Part shown: in pieces, positions 36,760-45,635 of the stretch
Layout of the letters: each line of letters opens with the position of its first letter
Position numbering within the stretch: the stretch's first letter is position 1
NCBI GenBank assembly: GCA_021373135.1
Contig: JAJFTH010000006.1
Location: forward strand, 62,001 to 126,000
Length of the DNA stretch: 64,000 nucleotides
Reading direction: 5' to 3'
Source of the DNA: Bacteroidales bacterium
GTDB lineage: Bacteria > Bacteroidota > Bacteroidia > Bacteroidales > UBA1402
The notes under the pieces: generated by a model
Databases searched by the model: none
What the model saw: only the letters and a program-made list of their open reading frames with translations
Told to the model about the DNA's origin: nothing
Made by a program: the position numbers and the translations under genes

Positions 36760-38880
36760 ATGAAAATCATCAATCGCATCATCCTGACAAGTGCCCTGAT
36801 TTCCGGATATCAAGGCTATGTTTTAGGTCAGGCCCCTGAAAAGACAGACAGCATCGGACAAGAAGAGATAAAAACGCAAGACTGGACAAGTCTCATTGAA
36901 GAAATAACAGAAAACAGTGAAAATGAAATGAATGCAGAAGACTGGCAGGATCGGTTTTCTGAATTGTCAGAAAATCCCATTCCCCTGAACACCGCGACAA
37001 AAGAAATGTTGGAAAGCATTCCTTTTTTGAGTGAGGAACAGATAGAATCCCTCTCTTATTACCTATATCGGTATGGGCCACTCGTAAGCCTTTCTGAACT
37101 GATGCTGGTGGAAGGAATGGATGAACAGACCCTTCGTTGGATGAAACCTTTTGTTCGTCTTGGAAAACCGGTCTCCTTCCCGATTGAGATGCCTGCCTGG
37201 AAAAATGCGCTCAAATATGGAAAGCAAGAAATCCGCGCACGTTTTGGCCGGTCTCTTCAGAAAAAGGCGGGATATGCCCATGCATCAGACAGCACACTCA
37301 AGAATGATTCCTATTCCGGAGACCCTTTTCATATCTATTTACGTTACGGTTTCAATTACAAAGGGAAAATACAATGGGGACTGGTATTAGAAAAAGATGC
37401 AGGTGAAAAACTTTGGAACAAAAAGAACAAAGGCATTGATTACGCTTCTTTCCATTTTTCACTTAAAGATCAGAAAAGGATAAAGACACTGATCATTGGT
37501 GATTACAATCTGCAATTCGGACAAGGCCTGGTCTGTGCAAGTTCTTTTTCTATGGGCAAAAGTGCCAGCGGAACCGCCATCGAAAAAATCGGGACAAATA
37601 TCAGCAGACACTTTTCAGCTTCCGAATCCGGATTTTTTCGAGGCATCGGAGCGACATTCATATTGAAGCCTTTTGTTTGGCAAACAGCAGAAACAAAAGG
37701 AATATTCGGTCTTGAAATGACTTCTTTTGCCTCCATCAGGAACATAGATGCAAAAATCGCGGAAGGAAGCTTTTCAACCATTTCCACCAGTGAATTGCAC
37801 CGAACAATAAAAGAATCAGCAATCAAGGACCAATTAAAGCTTTACACCATTGGTACCCATTTTTCATTGAAAACCAATCATGGCCAGTTTGGTCTTACAG
37901 GGTTGACTTATGGCTTCAATGCGGATTTCAACCCGGAGCCAAAGCCCTATAATTGTCACTATTTCCGGGGAAAGCAAGGCGGAAATGGCTCGTTGAATTA
38001 TCGCCTGAGATACAAAGGAATGCTCTTTTTCGGTGAGTTCGGCATGGATGCAAATGGAAATACAGCGTTCCTATCAGGAACGACCCTTCATCCGGATTCC
38101 AAACTGGATATCTCCATCCTGACACGAAACTATACTCCAAAATATCAGGCTTACTATGGAAATTCATTTTCCGAAGGTACATCTGTTCAAAACGAATATG
38201 GATTTTTCGCAACGTGTGAATGGAAAATCTTCAAAAATTGGCGGTTGAATGCTTACTATGACCTTTTCGTTTTTCCATGGTTGAAATATGGCATCGACAA
38301 ACCTTCAAATGGCTCCGACCATGCCATTCAGGCAACATGGAAACCATCCTTCAACAGTGAATTTGTTATCCGCTTCAAGAGCAAGACAAAAGACAAAAAT
38401 CTCAGCGGGGAAAGCAACACTTTGCTGCCTGTGGAAAAGCAAACGAAAGACCAAATGCGCATACAGATTTCTTCAAAATATGGTAATTGGGCCTTAAAGA
38501 CAGTCATTGACGGAAATCTCACGAAAACCATAGAAAAAGAGACCCGGGGGTTTTCAGCCTCCCAAGAAGTGAACTACAGTCCCAATGAGAAGCCTTTTTC
38601 TCTTTCTGTCAAATATGCTTTGTTTGACACCGACCATTACGATAATAGAATCTATTCCTATGAAAAAGATCTGCCGGGGACCTTTTCCATGACTCCTTTT
38701 TATGGACAAGGCAACAGATTCAGCCTGTTATTGAAGTATAAGCTGACGAATGCCGTTTGCATACAGATCAAAATCGGGCATAGTGTTTACCAAGACAGAC
38801 AACAAGTTGGAACCGGGTTGGAGCAAGTTCAGGGAAATCAACTGACAGATATCAGAAGCCTGTTCCTTTGGAAATTCTGA
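36760..38880 (+). CDS. Helix-hairpin-helix (ComEA-like) protein with predicted outer-membrane barrel
   Basis: This 706-residue protein has a signal segment at the N-terminus. An HhH module follows at about residues 76-133: LNTATKEMLESIPFLSEEQI, then YRYGPLVSLSELMLVEGMDEQTLRWMKPF. It follows the two-HhH layout of the ComEA DNA-binding domain almost position by position. The remaining ~570 residues are alternating beta strands (IYLRYGFNYKGKIQWGLVLE, TLIIGDYNLQFGQGLV, WRLNAYYDLFVFPWLKY), ending QLTDIRSLFLWKF with a terminal aromatic. Fusion of a DNA-binding-type module to a barrel is suggestive of nucleic-acid handling at the cell surface, but HhH modules also mediate protein contacts. Confidence 0.75.
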   Translation: MKIINRIILTSALISGYQGYVLGQAPEKTDSIGQEEIKTQDWTSLIEEITENSENEMNAEDWQDRFSELSENPIPLNTATKEMLESIPFLSEEQIESLSYYLYRYGPLVSLSELMLVEGMDEQTLRWMKPFVRLGKPVSFPIEMPAWKNALKYGKQEIRARFGRSLQKKAGYAHASDSTLKNDSYSGDPFHIYLRYGFNYKGKIQWGLVLEKDAGEKLWNKKNKGIDYASFHFSLKDQKRIKTLIIGDYNLQFGQGLVCASSFSMGKSASGTAIEKIGTNISRHFSASESGFFRGIGATFILKPFVWQTAETKGIFGLEMTSFASIRNIDAKIAEGSFSTISTSELHRTIKESAIKDQLKLYTIGTHFSLKTNHGQFGLTGLTYGFNADFNPEPKPYNCHYFRGKQGGNGSLNYRLRYKGMLFFGEFGMDANGNTAFLSGTTLHPDSKLDISILTRNYTPKYQAYYGNSFSEGTSVQNEYGFFATCEWKIFKNWRLNAYYDLFVFPWLKYGIDKPSNGSDHAIQATWKPSFNSEFVIRFKSKTKDKNLSGESNTLLPVEKQTKDQMRIQISSKYGNWALKTVIDGNLTKTIEKETRGFSASQEVNYSPNEKPFSLSVKYALFDTDHYDNRIYSYEKDLPGTFSMTPFYGQGNRFSLLLKYKLTNAVCIQIKIGHSVYQDRQQVGTGLEQVQGNQLTDIRSLFLWKF

Positions 38881-38909
38881 ACAGGATGAACTATCGTGGA
38901 TTTTTTGCC

Positions 38910-38917
38910 TACCTTTG
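38910..38917 (+). promoter_or_regulatory. -7 element for the radical SAM gene
   Basis: TACCTTTG matches TAnnTTTG, about 50 bases upstream of the ATG at 38969. Confidence 0.45.
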
Positions 38918-38968
38918 TCTCCGTTAATAAGTTGAGCCTTCAAAACAAGGTTCGAAAAACGTGCAACA

Positions 38969-39748
38969 ATGTCAACAATACTTTTTGAAGAAATCATTTT
39001 CGGACCTGTCCACAGCAGAAGGCTGGGGACATCACTCGGTGTGAATCTTTTGCCCCTTCACGGAAAAATTTGCTCTTTTGATTGCCTTTATTGTGAATGC
39101 GGATTGAATTCGCAGCACGAAAAAGGTCAAATGCCCAAAGTGGAAGAAGTAAAAGAAGCTCTCGAAAAAAAGTTGATCGAACTTCAGGCGGACAAAGTCT
39201 CGCTTGACGTCATCACCTTCGCCGGAAACGGAGAACCTACGTTACATCCGGACTTCGACCAAATCATCGACATCACGATTTCATTACGCAACCAATATTT
39301 TCCGAAAGCGAAAGTGAGCGTACTTTCAAATGCAACCCTATTGGACAAGCCAAAAGTCCATGCCGCACTTTTGAAAGTAGAAAATCCGATTCTAAAGCTG
39401 GACAGCGCGTTTGATGAAACGATCAGAATTTTGGATCGTCCGGTATCTTCCTCTTATTCTGTCAAAGGACAGGTTGAGAAAATGAAAACGTTCCACGGAC
39501 GATTGATCATCCAGACACTTTTCACCAGAGGCCAATATGAAGGACAGACTTTCGACAATACAACAGAATCTGAAATTTCGGCATGGATTGAACTTCTTCG
39601 GGAAATTGCCCCGGAATCAGTCATGGTCTACACCATTGACCGGGAAACACCTGTCGCCGGACTGGAAAAAATTACGGTAAAAGAGCTGAAGAACATAGCC
39701 AAAAGGGTGAAGGTCGAAACAGGTTTACCTGTATCCGTTGCAGGATGA
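38969..39748 (+). CDS. Radical SAM enzyme, unknown substrate
   Basis: This 259-residue protein has a radical SAM cluster motif C35-x3-C39-x2-C42 (KICSFDCLYCECG), followed by a barrel with VITFAGNGEPTLHP (the GGE-like SAM-binding motif) and KVSVLSNAT. The N-terminal FGPVHSRRLGTSLGVNL is typical of a subgroup common in anaerobes and archaea, usually annotated only as radical SAM protein. No C-terminal SPASM or Twitch cysteines are visible. It is monocistronic, and the neighbours give no clue to a substrate. Confidence 0.88.
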   Translation: MSTILFEEIIFGPVHSRRLGTSLGVNLLPLHGKICSFDCLYCECGLNSQHEKGQMPKVEEVKEALEKKLIELQADKVSLDVITFAGNGEPTLHPDFDQIIDITISLRNQYFPKAKVSVLSNATLLDKPKVHAALLKVENPILKLDSAFDETIRILDRPVSSSYSVKGQVEKMKTFHGRLIIQTLFTRGQYEGQTFDNTTESEISAWIELLREIAPESVMVYTIDRETPVAGLEKITVKELKNIAKRVKVETGLPVSVAG

Positions 39749-39814
39749 TCTGGTTTTCAGGTGAAGCACATATCAGGCTCTTCTGTCAAGCGTGAAATAT
39801 TTAGGGCTACAAAA

Positions 39815-40822
39815 CTAATCCAAAAGCATATAGCGCACAGAGATGGAGAGGGCTATAAATAGGATGAACAATGCCCGTGAGTACCTGATATCGATCAAGG
39901 AGAAAAAATGAGCAGCCATCAGGGAAGACAGGCTGAACAAGAGCAACAGGATACCCATATCGTTTCCAGAAAAAAGCCACAAGGTCAAAAGACTAAACCA
40001 AAGGAGAAGTACACTGTTCAGATAATTTCTTGTACGAAGTTTGTCCAGGTTCTGCCTGGGCCAGAATGAGATCATGGCCGAAATCATCAATATTCCCAGA
40101 AAAGAAGTATAGGCGATTTCCGCCGGAGAAAAGCTATTGAAGTCTACAAACTCAAAAGAGATCAAACTCTGGGAGTAAGTTATGATAAAATGATAATCAT
40201 CCATCAAGAAAGACACGCCCCCAATGATCCAGTAAATACTCATCATACCAAAAATCGATGCACAAAAGCTTTTGAATGAGAAGACCTGCAATATGCCCAT
40301 CACAAGCCAAAAGACCACCAAAATATAAATGATCTTGCTTTGAAATAGAGAGGCTATGGTCAATAACGCGGAAGCATCAAATACCACATGGTTGACCGAT
40401 CCATCCAACGCATAAAACAACCGCGAACAAGACCAGCAAAACAAGAAGCAGGCAATCGAGGATCCGTCAAAAGGAACAGCAGGAATAATGGTTGCGGAAA
40501 AGACACAAAACAGGAAAAAAGGGAAAAAACTCCTCACCCTGATCAGACGGAACTCGGAGGATATATATTGAAGAATCAAGGCACTTCCAAGCAATAGTAA
40601 GAAACGCAATATATGAACGAAAAGCGGATTCTTCAGAAGCAAATCTAGCTGAAATCCAAAGATTTCCAAACCGTACAATTCTGCAAAGGCCGGTATTTCA
40701 ACAATTTGCGAATCAGTAAAAGAATAAAACATATTCCCAAAGACTGAAAAAAGCAGCAACAGCAAACCTGCAATCCAAAGTCCATTGGAATAGGCTATTT
40801 TAGTTAGAAAACCTTTTTTCAT
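39815..40822 (-). CDS. Multi-pass integral membrane protein (DUF6427-like)
   Basis: This 335-residue protein consists almost wholly of hydrophobic helices (about 9-10 predicted segments, such as LWIAGLLLLLFSVFGNMFY, FVHILRFLLLLGSALIL and IIYILVVFWLVMGILQVF). It has short connecting loops and a basic N-terminus (MKKGFLTK). It resembles an uncharacterised Bacteroidetes family (probably DUF6427) often found near purine or tRNA genes. No catalytic motif is recognised. It lies 83 bases downstream of purD on the same strand and may be co-transcribed. Confidence 0.65.
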   Translation of the reverse strand: MKKGFLTKIAYSNGLWIAGLLLLLFSVFGNMFYSFTDSQIVEIPAFAELYGLEIFGFQLDLLLKNPLFVHILRFLLLLGSALILQYISSEFRLIRVRSFFPFFLFCVFSATIIPAVPFDGSSIACFLFCWSCSRLFYALDGSVNHVVFDASALLTIASLFQSKIIYILVVFWLVMGILQVFSFKSFCASIFGMMSIYWIIGGVSFLMDDYHFIITYSQSLISFEFVDFNSFSPAEIAYTSFLGILMISAMISFWPRQNLDKLRTRNYLNSVLLLWFSLLTLWLFSGNDMGILLLLFSLSSLMAAHFFSLIDIRYSRALFILFIALSISVRYMLLD

Positions 40823-40905
40823 CCAAGAATAATTTTAAATTATGAGCCGGATGAACGACATAAGCAAAAGATCATTCACACGAATGCGCATATAATCACA
40901 AATTC

Positions 40906-42174
40906 CTATAAATCAAATCCTATATCAGACCTGAAGTATTTATTCTCAAAATTGACCTTCTCAGCATTGACAAAAGATTTTTTCAATGCTTCAGCCATGT
41001 TTTCACCATAGGAACTGACAGCAATCACACGACCCCCGTTTGTCAGGACCTTCTTTCCATCTTTTTTGGTTCCTGCGTGAAACAGGATACTGCTTTTCAC
41101 TTGTCTGAGACCGGATATTCTTTTCCCTTTTTCATAAGCCTCAGGGTATCCGCCAGATACCAGCATCACTGTCGCAGCAGAGCGCGTATCAATGATAAGT
41201 TCTTTTTCAGCCAGATTTCCTTCTGCCACACCTTCCAGCAAGTCAAACAGATCCGATTTGATGCGTAACATCACCACTTCTGTTTCCGGATCTCCCAAGC
41301 GGGCATTGTATTCGATGACAACAGGATCTCCGTCCACCTTGATCAATCCCAGGAACAGAAATCCTTTATAGTCGATACCTTCAGAAGCCAGTCCCTGAAT
41401 GGTCGGTTTGATGATCCTGTCCTCCACTTTCTTCATGAAAACAGCGTCGGCAAAAGGGACAGGAGAAATCGCCCCCATTCCACCGGTATTCAGCCCCTGA
41501 TCACCAACGCCTATGCGTTTATAGTCCTTGGCCTCCGGCAATATTTTATAATCCTTCCCGTCTGTTATGACAAAGACAGAACATTCAATACCTGAAAGGA
41601 ATTCCTCAATGACTACCGTTTTGCTGGCAGCTCCGAACTTTCCGTCCAGCATGGATCTCAGTTCTTTGATGGCTTCCTGAAGATCGTTGATAATAAGGAC
41701 ACCTTTTCCAGCAGCTAAACCGTCCGCTTTCAAGACATAAGGAGCCTTCATGGTTTTCAGGAATTTCACACCATCTTCCAGCGTTTCTGCGGTAAAACTT
41801 TTATAAGCAGCTGTAGGTATTCCATGTCTCTGCATGAAAGCTTTTGAAAAATCCTTGCTGCCTTCCAACTGAGCACCTTTTTTGGAAGGGCCGATGACTG
41901 GAATATGTTTCAAGTCTGGATCTTCTGCAAAAAAATCATATACCCCATTTACCAAAGGATCTTCAGGCCCAACGACAACCATATCAATCCTGATACCCAT
42001 GGCCAGTTTCTTCAAAGCTGCAAAATCATTTGCAGAAATGGGGGCATTTATCCCGACCAAAGACGTACCGGCATTTCCCGGTGCAATAAATAAAAGATCA
42101 ACTTTGGGACTTTGTGCTATTTTCCAGGCCATCGCATGCTCACGTCCACCTGAACCAAGTAGTAATACATTCAT
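40906..42174 (-). CDS. purD: Phosphoribosylamine-glycine ligase
   Basis: This 422-residue ATP-grasp enzyme joins glycine to phosphoribosylamine in purine synthesis (GAR synthetase). Hallmarks are the N-terminal [37 protein letters not shown], the ATP-grasp [14 protein letters not shown], and [28 protein letters not shown]. The start at 42174 gives the typical N-terminus; nine further codons upstream are open but run into the promoter. It is divergent from queG, with a 78-base intergenic region. Confidence 0.96.
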   Translation of the reverse strand: MNVLLLGSGGREHAMAWKIAQSPKVDLLFIAPGNAGTSLVGINAPISANDFAALKKLAMGIRIDMVVVGPEDPLVNGVYDFFAEDPDLKHIPVIGPSKKGAQLEGSKDFSKAFMQRHGIPTAAYKSFTAETLEDGVKFLKTMKAPYVLKADGLAAGKGVLIINDLQEAIKELRSMLDGKFGAASKTVVIEEFLSGIECSVFVITDGKDYKILPEAKDYKRIGVGDQGLNTGGMGAISPVPFADAVFMKKVEDRIIKPTIQGLASEGIDYKGFLFLGLIKVDGDPVVIEYNARLGDPETEVVMLRIKSDLFDLLEGVAEGNLAEKELIIDTRSAATVMLVSGGYPEAYEKGKRISGLRQVKSSILFHAGTKKDGKKVLTNGGRVIAVSSYGENMAEALKKSFVNAEKVNFENKYFRSDIGFDL

Positions 42175-42198
42175 AATTGATTGATTGTGTTTCGCAAG

Positions 42199-42206
42199 CA
42201 AAGATA
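42199..42206 (-). promoter_or_regulatory. -7 element for purD
   Basis: On the minus strand it reads TATCTTTG (TAnnTTTG), 24 bases upstream of the purD ATG at 42174. This supports that start over the one at 42201. Confidence 0.5.
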
Positions 42207-42240
42207 CGTCTTCTTGGGAAGATGTTTACAGTTTTTGGCG

Positions 42241-42248
42241 TATTTTTG
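42241..42248 (+). promoter_or_regulatory. -7 element for queG, almost abutting the start codon
   Basis: TATTTTTG matches TAnnTTTG and ends 4 bases before the queG ATG at 42253. If functional, the transcript would have little or no leader. Confidence 0.5.
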
Positions 42249-42252
42249 CAAA

Positions 42253-43173
42253 ATGACATCCGTTGATTTATCGACATTTATCAAGGAACAGGCTTTAATA
42301 CTCGGATTTGAGGCTTGTGGCATTGCCAGGGCAGACCGGATATCCAACTCTGCCAGGACCAAATACCAACATTGGTTGGAAGGGAAATACCATGCCGGTA
42401 TGCAATACATGGAGCGGAATTCAGAGAAGCGATATGATCCGAGACTGTTGATGGAGGGTTGTCGTTCAATCATTGTCGTCGCGCTCAATTATTCTCCATT
42501 AAAAAAGCAGAATCCGGAGGCACCTCATATTGCAGAGTTCGCCTATGGAAAAGATTATCATGACATCATTCGTGAAAAGCTGAAGACCTTGCTTAAAGCC
42601 ATCAAAGAAATGAAACCGGCAGTCCACGGACGGGCCTTTGCCGATTCCGCACCCATCACCGAACGTTATTGGGCCAGAGAGGCGGGTCTTGGATGGCTGG
42701 GTAAAAACCATCATTTAATCTTACCCGGCAAAGGTTCAACCTATCTACTGGGAGAGTTGTTGATAGATCTTGATCTGGCTTATGATAAGCCGGTGGCAGA
42801 TCATTGCGGAAAATGCCGGCGTTGCATAGATGCCTGCCCCACAAAAGCCCTGAACGAAAGAGATGTGCTGGATGCCAATCGCTGCCTTTCTTACCTGACC
42901 ATCGAAAAGCGTGGAGCATTCAATGCAACTGAAGCCCGTCTCGTCGGCGAAAGCAACTGCCTTTTCGGTTGTGACAAATGTCAGGAAGCTTGTCCATGGA
43001 ACCGGTTCGCATCTGGAAACAACCATTCTGAGCTACAACCCAAGGATGGATTTCTATCGATGAAAAGAGATGATTTTGAAAAAATGACAGAAGCGGATTT
43101 TAAAATCTTTTTTGCAGAGAGTTGCCTCCATCGAACAGGCTACGATGGATTCATCAGAAATTTGAAGGCATAA
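42253..43173 (+). CDS. queG: Epoxyqueuosine reductase
   Basis: This 306-residue enzyme performs the last step of queuosine formation in tRNA, reducing epoxyqueuosine with cobalamin and two 4Fe-4S clusters. The ferredoxin-like motifs CGKCRRCIDACP and CLFGCDKCQEACPW supply the eight cysteines. The upstream FADSAPITERYWAREAGLGWLGKN segment is a QueG signature and contains the proposed acid Asp in FADSAP. The start was set at MTSVDLSTF; the frame open further upstream overlaps the promoter and part of purD's start region. Confidence 0.96.
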   Translation: MTSVDLSTFIKEQALILGFEACGIARADRISNSARTKYQHWLEGKYHAGMQYMERNSEKRYDPRLLMEGCRSIIVVALNYSPLKKQNPEAPHIAEFAYGKDYHDIIREKLKTLLKAIKEMKPAVHGRAFADSAPITERYWAREAGLGWLGKNHHLILPGKGSTYLLGELLIDLDLAYDKPVADHCGKCRRCIDACPTKALNERDVLDANRCLSYLTIEKRGAFNATEARLVGESNCLFGCDKCQEACPWNRFASGNNHSELQPKDGFLSMKRDDFEKMTEADFKIFFAESCLHRTGYDGFIRNLKA

Positions 43174-43202
43174 AAAACCGGTCATCTTTTCAGATAACCG
43201 GA
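43172..43202 (-). terminator. Terminator downstream of tRNA-Gln
   Basis: Read on the minus strand, CCGGTTATCT pairs with AGATGACCGG (one mismatch) and is followed by six T. It is placed directly after the tRNA and overlaps the queG stop codon. Confidence 0.78.
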
Positions 43203-43210
43203 CTTTCGTG

Positions 43211-43281
43211 TTGTCCTACCCGGATTCGAACCAGGACAGGCAGTACCAAAAACTGCAGTGCTACCATTACACCATAGGACA
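43211..43281 (-). tRNA. tRNA-Gln (anticodon TTG)
   Basis: The minus-strand sequence folds as a cloverleaf. The acceptor stem is TGTCCTA/TAGGACA. The D-arm is GTGT-AATGGTA-GCAC. The anticodon stem GCAGT/ACTGC holds the loop TTTTGGT, giving anticodon TTG. The T-arm is CCTGG-TTCGAAT-CCGGG. It is 71 bases long, with A at the discriminator position and no encoded CCA. It has its own promoter and terminator. Confidence 0.95.
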
Positions 43282-43311
43282 ATCCTCTTTGCTTTCCTTT
43301 GAAAGCGGGGG

Positions 43312-43342
43312 CAAAAGTACATAATATCTTTTACCCGGCAAA
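43312..43342 (-). promoter_or_regulatory. Promoter for tRNA-Gln
   Basis: On the minus strand, TTTG (43342-43339) is followed after 19 bases by TACTTTTG (43319-43312). Both elements match the Bacteroidetes consensus with ideal spacing, 30 bases before the tRNA. Confidence 0.72.
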
Positions 43343-43358
43343 AAGTTCGATGATATTT

Positions 43359-44654
43359 TTATTTTGCAATCAGCAAGAAATAGTTTTTCTTACCCTTTTG
43401 TGCGAGTATATAACGTCCGTTTATTAGGTTTGAAGTATTCAGTATACCATCAACTTCCGTGAACTTTTCCTTGTTGATGGAAAAGCCACCGGCCTGGATC
43501 ATTTTCCGCATTTCACCTTTTGAAGGGAAAACAGGAGCTGTCTCCGTTGCAAGCAAATCCACAGCCTTGACTCCAGTGCTTAAGGCATCCATGGACATTT
43601 CGTAAGTGGGTACACCCTCAAAAACAGCAAGGAATGTTTCTTCATCGAGTTTCCTGAGCGCATCAGCCGTTGAATTTCCAAACAAGATAGTTGACGCTTC
43701 GACAGCAGCATTGTAGTCTTCTTCTGAATGGACCATGCAGGTTATTTCCTTAGTAAGTCTTTTTTGCAGAACGCGTAAATGGGGTGCCTGACGATGTTCG
43801 GCAATCAGGTTTTCCACTTCTTCCCGGCTCAGAAAAGTGAAAATCCTAATATACTTTTCAGCATCGGCATCACTCACGTTCAGCCAGAATTGTACAAACT
43901 TGTAAGGAGAAGTATAGCGACGGTCCAACCATACATTACCTGTTTCGGTTTTACCGAATTTGCCTCCGTCTGCTTTTGTAATCAATGGGCAAACCAGAGC
44001 AAAAGCTTCACCACCACAAGTACGCCGGATCAATTCAGTGCCGGTAGTAATATTTCCCCATTGGTCGGAACCACCCATCTGAAGTTTACAGTTTTTTTCC
44101 TGATACAGATGCAGAAAATCGTAGCCTTGCAATAGTTGGTATGAAAATTCAGTGAAAGACATGCCTTCATTCGACTCACTGCTCAACCGCTTTTTAACGG
44201 AATCTTTTGCCATCATATAATTTACTGTCAGGTGCTTACCGACATCCCTTATAAAATCCAGGAAGGAATAATCCTTCATCCAGTCATAATTATTGACCAG
44301 TTCAGCAGCATTGGGTGCATCGCTGTCAAAATCCAAAAATCTTGACAATTGTTTCTTGATGGCTTCCTGGTTGTGACGCAAGGTCGCTTCATCCAACAGG
44401 TTTCTTTCCTGAGACTTCATGGAAGGATCACCTATCATTCCTGTTGCACCACCGACCAAAGCAATTGGTTTATGACCACAACGCTGAAAATGTTTCAGCA
44501 TCATGATACTCACCAAATGACCAATATGCAGAGAGTCTGCTGTGGGGTCAATGCCTACATACGCAACAGACATTTCTTTTTTTAACTGTTCTTCGGTGCC
44601 GGGCATTAAATTTTGTATCATGCCCCGCCATTGTAATTCTTGAATGAAATCCAT
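43359..44654 (-). CDS. tyrS: Tyrosyl-tRNA synthetase
   Basis: This 431-residue class I synthetase charges tRNA-Tyr. It carries HIGH (H43-I-G-H46 in [12 protein letters not shown]), the tyrosine-pocket segments ([22 protein letters not shown]) and a KMSKS variant KFGKT. A C-terminal S4-like RNA-binding domain follows ([17 protein letters not shown]). Length and motif spacing are standard for the bacterial TyrRS. It is followed by the independently promoted tRNA-Gln and is divergent from the response-regulator gene. Confidence 0.97.
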   Translation of the reverse strand: MDFIQELQWRGMIQNLMPGTEEQLKKEMSVAYVGIDPTADSLHIGHLVSIMMLKHFQRCGHKPIALVGGATGMIGDPSMKSQERNLLDEATLRHNQEAIKKQLSRFLDFDSDAPNAAELVNNYDWMKDYSFLDFIRDVGKHLTVNYMMAKDSVKKRLSSESNEGMSFTEFSYQLLQGYDFLHLYQEKNCKLQMGGSDQWGNITTGTELIRRTCGGEAFALVCPLITKADGGKFGKTETGNVWLDRRYTSPYKFVQFWLNVSDADAEKYIRIFTFLSREEVENLIAEHRQAPHLRVLQKRLTKEITCMVHSEEDYNAAVEASTILFGNSTADALRKLDEETFLAVFEGVPTYEMSMDALSTGVKAVDLLATETAPVFPSKGEMRKMIQAGGFSINKEKFTEVDGILNTSNLINGRYILAQKGKKNYFLLIAK

Positions 44655-44739
44655 TTGAAAAATTCGGTTTCTATATTGACTGATTGTTAATTTATGTTAT
44701 ATTCCACAAAATAAGAAAGATAGAATGAACATTTGTATG

Positions 44740-44747
44740 CAAAAATA
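44740..44747 (-). promoter_or_regulatory. -7 element for tyrS
   Basis: On the minus strand it reads TATTTTTG (TAnnTTTG), about 85 bases upstream of the tyrS start. Confidence 0.45.
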
Positions 44748-44785
44748 CGTCATATTTCATAATTAAAGATAAATTGATTGAAAAA

Positions 44786-44817
44786 TTTGCCTAAACCAAT
44801 GCGTTGAATTATTTTTG
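44786..44817 (+). promoter_or_regulatory. Promoter for the response-regulator gene
   Basis: TTTG (44786-44789), a 20-base spacer and TATTTTTG (44810-44817) match both consensus elements. The leader would be about 80 bases. Confidence 0.72.
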
Positions 44818-44902
44818 TGTGATATTATTCTTTTGGTATTAAGCCTTTAGAGGAAATATTTACCAACATTATTTATTTATTTATTAAAAAAATCAAACAT
44901 TT

Positions 44903-45586
44903 ATGAAACCACTCCAAAGTAATGTGTTGATTTTTTCTGTAAAAGGTTCTGTTCTTGGTACAAAAGTTCAGGAAGCTTTATTGAATACAAGAGCTGTAGT
45001 AGAATATACATACAGCGTTCAAAAAGCATTTGAATTTATTACTGAAGAAACACCTTGCCTGATCTTTTTCGACACTTCGTCGGATGATCCTAAAGCAATT
45101 GAACTTTGCAAAAAAATCAAAAAATTGAAAGAAGAATTGCGTTTTAACGTATACTTCTTGATCGACAACAACCAAAACATCGAAGAACAACTCGAATGGT
45201 TCGATTTAGGAATTGACGAATTTGGTACACGTGATACCAACTCTGCCTTAATCTCCCGCCGTATTATTAACATACTAGCCAAATACTTGGGTAATACCAA
45301 GGACATGGTGCCTCAAAAAGGCATTGTTATAGACCGTGAACGTTATCTTGTTTTCAAAGACGGCAAAGACATTTTCTTACCACGTAAAGAATTTGAACTT
45401 TTGGTTTTATTGGCTTCAAAGCCATTGAAAGTCTTCACACGTGAAGAAATCTTCAAATTGGTATGGGGCAACAAGTCTATTGTTGGTGACCGCACCATCG
45501 ATGTTCATGTACGCAAAATCCGTGAAAAGATCGGAGAAAATTACATTTGCACCATCAAGGGTGTCGGCTATAAGTTTGTAGGTTGA
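44903..45586 (+). CDS. OmpR/PhoB-type response regulator with atypical receiver (RprY-like)
   Basis: This 227-residue protein has a C-terminal winged helix (about residues 135-227: LPRKEFELLVLLASKP, TREEIFKLVWG, DRTIDVHVRKIREKIG, IKGVGYKF) typical of OmpR/PhoB DNA-binding domains. The N-terminal half has the receiver length, and D57 (CLIFFDTSS) sits at the usual phosphorylation site. The acidic pair normally found after the first strand is missing (NVLIFSVKGS), and the conserved lysine region (GIDEFGTRD) is altered. Phosphorylation by a standard kinase is therefore doubtful. No histidine kinase gene is adjacent, so it is an orphan regulator. Its targets are unknown. Confidence 0.88.
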   Translation: MKPLQSNVLIFSVKGSVLGTKVQEALLNTRAVVEYTYSVQKAFEFITEETPCLIFFDTSSDDPKAIELCKKIKKLKEELRFNVYFLIDNNQNIEEQLEWFDLGIDEFGTRDTNSALISRRIINILAKYLGNTKDMVPQKGIVIDRERYLVFKDGKDIFLPRKEFELLVLLASKPLKVFTREEIFKLVWGNKSIVGDRTIDVHVRKIREKIGENYICTIKGVGYKFVG

Positions 45587-45611
45587 TTAAAACCAATAAA
45601 CAGTTAAAAGA

Positions 45612-45635
45612 GGCTGCCTTCGGGCCGCCTTTTTT
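45612..45635 (+). terminator. Intrinsic terminator after the response-regulator gene
   Basis: GGCTGCC-TTCG-GGCCGCC (one mismatch) with a stable TTCG loop is followed by six T. It just overlaps the end of the convergent TatD-like gene. Confidence 0.85.
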
